The notes under the pieces: generated by a model
The model's database searches: none
What the model saw: the letters and a program-made list of their open reading frames with translations, nothing else
What the model was told of the DNA's origin: nothing
Translations under genes and position numbers: made by a program
Part shown: positions 5,854 through 7,347 of the stretch, piece after piece
Numbering within the stretch: the first letter of the stretch is position 1
Layout of the letters: each line of letters begins with the position of its first letter
DNA from: Chloroflexia bacterium
GTDB taxonomy: Bacteria > Chloroflexota > Chloroflexia > Thermomicrobiales > UBA6265
Length of the DNA: 7,347 nt
Direction of reading: 5' to 3'
Assembly (NCBI GenBank): GCA_013698495.1
Contig: JACCUV010000306.1
Coordinates: 1 to 7,347 of the forward strand

Positions 5854-6801
5854 CTAACCGAGCATCAAGCGGTCGGAGACCATCACGGCGAAGAGGCCGG
5901 CGAGATACCAGATCGAGTAAAAGAATGTCTTGCGCGCCAACGCCTTGCTGGGACGCTGGAGCAAACGCCATGCCAGAATCAGGAACCAGCCCCCCAGCGC
6001 CACTGCCCCCACAAAGTAAATCCAGCTCATCCCGAACGGGACCAACAGCAGTGTCACCGCCGTCAGCAGAATCGTGTAGAGAAAGACCTGTCGACGGGTC
6101 TCCTCTTCACCGGCCACGACCGGGAGCATTGGTACTCCCACGCGTCCGTATTCGCCCTGCTTGAGCAGCGCCAGCGCCCAGAAGTGCGGCGGAGTCCAGT
6201 AGAAAATGATCGCGAACAGAATCCAGGCCGGCGCCGAGAGGGTGCCCGTCACGGCGGCCCAACCGACGAGCGGCGGCACCGCCCCGGCGGCCCCGCCGAT
6301 CACGATGTTGTGGGGAGTACGGCGCTTCAGCCAAAGCGTGTACACAAAGACATAGTAGAGATTCCCGGCCAATGCCAATCCGGCCGCCAGCCAGTTGACC
6401 GCAAACCCGAGCAGAAGCGTGCCCGCGATCGTCAGCGAAATGCCGAAGGTCAGGGCGGCTGCAGGCGACATCCGTCCATTGGCCGTGGCCCGATTCTTCG
6501 TGCGGCTCATAATCGCATCGATATCGCGATCAAGGTAGCAGTTCAGGACGTTCGCGCCACCCGATGTCAGCACGCCACCCATGAGTGTCACCAGCACGAG
6601 GCCGAACTCGGGGATTCCCCGCTCCGCGACCAACATGGCCCCCAGCGTCGTCACCAGGAGGAGGGTCATGATGCCCGGTTTCATGAGCACAACATAGTCG
6701 TTGGCGACCGCACGGATACCCGCAAGCGTGGCGCCCATCGGTTGCATTGCCTCGTCTGCCATTTCCCCCTCGGAGTCCCTTGGGCGCCAGCCGAGGGACA
6801 T
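5854..6801 (-). CDS. ctaB: Protoheme IX farnesyltransferase (heme O synthase)
   Basis: Membrane prenyltransferase of the UbiA superfamily that transfers a farnesyl group from farnesyl diphosphate to heme B, giving heme O, the precursor of heme A for aa3-type oxidases. The 315 residues match the family length. Motifs: VVLMKPGIMTLLLVTT (37-52) in helix 1; the first Asp-rich motif N87-CYLDRDID (Asp91, Asp93, Asp95), then MSRTKNR (98-104); YTLWLKRRTPHNIVIGGAAGAVPPLVG (154-180); and FYWTPPHFWALAL (200-212) followed by GVPMLPVVAG. About nine membrane segments are evident and the C-terminus is complete. The ATG at 6801 has GGAG (6810-6807) 5 nt upstream; an alternative ATG at 6762 follows a closer GGGGG and would give 302 residues. 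The TAG stop lies 4 bp beyond the repeat element. The gene diverges from the ORF at 7218. No oxidase subunit is in view. Confidence 0.97.
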   Translation of the reverse strand: MSLGWRPRDSEGEMADEAMQPMGATLAGIRAVANDYVVLMKPGIMTLLLVTTLGAMLVAERGIPEFGLVLVTLMGGVLTSGGANVLNCYLDRDIDAIMSRTKNRATANGRMSPAAALTFGISLTIAGTLLLGFAVNWLAAGLALAGNLYYVFVYTLWLKRRTPHNIVIGGAAGAVPPLVGWAAVTGTLSAPAWILFAIIFYWTPPHFWALALLKQGEYGRVGVPMLPVVAGEEETRRQVFLYTILLTAVTLLLVPFGMSWIYFVGAVALGGWFLILAWRLLQRPSKALARKTFFYSIWYLAGLFAVMVSDRLMLG

Positions 6802-6832
6802 TCAGTCTCCGCATCGTGGTTTGCTACTTGCC

Positions 6833-6850
6833 CGGATCGCTGGCGATCCG
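6833..6850. promoter_or_regulatory. 18-bp palindrome upstream of ctaB (candidate operator)
   Basis: CGGATCGC and GCGATCCG form perfect 8-bp arms around a TG spacer, 32-49 bp upstream of the ctaB start. The shape suits a dimeric repressor site or a 5'-UTR hairpin, although a 2-nt loop favours DNA binding over RNA folding. No clear ctaB -35/-10 pair was found nearby. Confidence 0.35.
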
Positions 6851-6991
6851 CGGCCAGGCGCCGTTTCCACCAGTCTATCGCTCCAGATCGACTTGCGCAT
6901 GTTGGTTGAGGAATCCAGGCACCAATCCGCACTTGTGGACTGGCGCTCGAGCCGGAACGCCGTGTGGACCCGGTCGCACAGAGCAAGGGGG

Positions 6992-7021
6992 TTGACAGAA
7001 CGGGGACAGGCATCGTATCTA
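6992..7021 (+). promoter_or_regulatory. Sigma-A-type promoter for the rightmost gene
   Basis: A perfect -35 TTGACA (6992-6997) is followed after 18 bp by TATCTA (7016-7021), matching TATAAT at 4 of 6 positions. It is the best promoter in the window. Transcription would start near 7028 and give a leader of about 190 nt before the ATG at 7218. The remaining spacer on the ctaB side (6851-6991) shows nothing recognisable. Confidence 0.55.
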
Positions 7022-7080
7022 GAGTGTGAATTCTCTCACGAGCAGTCGCGAGGCGCGACAACACTTCGGCGCCAGATTCC

Positions 7081-7210
7081 CGAATCGCAATTGGAGAGGG
7101 TCGATGGCCATCGCTGGCCACCTGGTCCTGCCTCAATCCTTGACTCGCACTCATGCCAGAGGTAGCCCGGAGTTCCCACGCAACGAAGCGTGACGAATTG
7201 CGATTGGAGA
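7081..7210 (+). repeat. Duplicated ribosome-binding region (two 17-bp imperfect direct repeats)
   Basis: Positions 7081-7097 and 7194-7210 agree at 15 of 17 bases (CGAATYGCRATTGGAGA), a 113-bp offset. Each copy contains GGAGA and is followed a few bases later by TCG and an ATGGC start context, at 7104 and 7218. The similarity therefore covers the whole initiation region, suggesting a local duplication. Confidence 0.55.
7104..7193 (+). CDS. Small upstream ORF, 29 residues (possible leader peptide)
   Basis: The ATG at 7104 has a strong Shine-Dalgarno (GGAGAGGG, 7093-7100) and encodes 29 residues ending at TGA 7191-7193, 24 nt before the next start. It is in the same frame as the ORF at 7218, so this single TGA separates them. 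Its start overlaps a hairpin TGGCCA 7105-7110 / TGGCCA 7115-7120, and its end overlaps CACGC 7177-7181 / GCGTG 7188-7192. The peptide has no recognised domain and no run of one amino acid typical of classic attenuators. It may be a regulatory leader ORF, a remnant of a longer N-terminus, or chance. Confidence 0.3.
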   Translation: MAIAGHLVLPQSLTRTHARGSPEFPRNEA

Positions 7211-7217
7211 TCATCGG

Positions 7218-7347
7218 ATGGCGACGTCAACTCGACGACTCAACCACACGACCTATTTATCTCCCGGTCAACGTTTTCAAAGCGCAGACCATCGCCCCGC
7301 CGAACTCACCGTCGCCCGCCTCGTGACCGACCGGCTTGGGCTCCTGC
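7218..7347 (+). CDS. Unidentified protein, N-terminus only (runs off right edge)
   Basis: Forty-three residues are visible, beginning MATSTRRLNHTTYLSPGQ and ending VARLVTDRLGLL at the window edge, with no stop. GGAGA at 7206-7210 lies 7 nt before the ATG, and a good promoter lies 200 bp upstream, so the start is well supported. The visible part is polar and basic, turning hydrophobic at its very end, as in a cytoplasmic N-terminus leading into a first membrane helix. Because it diverges from ctaB, a heme A synthase (CtaA/COX15) or another oxidase-assembly protein is conceivable. The visible residues do not prove it, and I do not assign a function. Confidence 0.6.
   Translation, partial: MATSTRRLNHTTYLSPGQRFQSADHRPAELTVARLVTDRLGLL

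Noticed and set aside
5821..6909. Long plus-strand ORF of 362 codons opposite ctaB
   Set aside because: It is the antisense shadow of ctaB. Its translation is rich in His, Arg, Gln and Pro with no domain, whereas the minus strand gives a complete heme O synthase.
7191..7193. Recoded TGA (selenocysteine or tryptophan) joining the small ORF to the gene at 7218
   Set aside because: Other genes here end in TGA and use TGG for Trp, and no selenocysteine-insertion hairpin stands out just after the codon. A plain stop with a second start is simpler.
7022..7217. T-box leader upstream of the rightmost gene
   Set aside because: No AGGGTGGnACCGCG-type T-box sequence and no terminator/antiterminator pair could be found.

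Overview
This is a GC-rich bacterial chromosome segment with short, mostly unlinked genes on both strands. The gene content points to Chloroflexota, perhaps the Thermomicrobia/Sphaerobacter side. It includes a protein of the SCO1664/TIGR03843 family, which as I recall is largely confined to Actinobacteria and Chloroflexi. It also has an AtpZ/AtpI-type protein, a heme O synthase and an intergenic palindromic repeat of a style I associate with that phylum. The assignment is inference from content, not a taxonomic match.

Layout. (1) Positions 1-301, minus: 5' part of an AtpZ/AtpI-family membrane protein, running off the left edge, with a TTG start and a putative promoter. (2) 302-762: a 461-bp divergent spacer rich in potential RNA hairpins. 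The last of these could mask the ribosome binding site of the next gene. (3) 763-2205, plus: MATE-family efflux transporter. (4) 2209-2982, minus: SCO1664-family PI3/4-kinase-like protein, tail to tail with the MATE gene across only 3 bp. (5) 2983-3204: divergent promoter region with an exact 11-bp direct repeat bracketing a -10 box. (6) 3205-3978, plus: fumarylacetoacetate hydrolase (FAH)-family hydrolase/isomerase. (7) 4146-5537, plus: UDP-glucose 6-dehydrogenase. (8) 5635-5849: a roughly 215-bp MITE-like nested inverted-repeat element between convergent genes. (9) 5854-6801, minus: protoheme IX farnesyltransferase (CtaB). (10) 6802-7217: divergent regulatory region with an 18-bp palindrome, a good sigma-A promoter, and a small upstream ORF whose translation-initiation region looks duplicated. 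(11) 7218-7347, plus: start of an unidentified protein running off the right edge.

The genes do not form one pathway. They cover energy metabolism (AtpZ, CtaB), drug/metabolite efflux (MATE), small-acid catabolism (FAH), nucleotide-sugar supply for polysaccharides (UDP-glucuronate) and an uncharacterised kinase-like protein. No tRNA, rRNA, CRISPR, transposase or phage gene was seen. The most interesting material is non-coding: the structured MATE leader, the nested palindromic element, and the duplicated start region upstream of the last gene.
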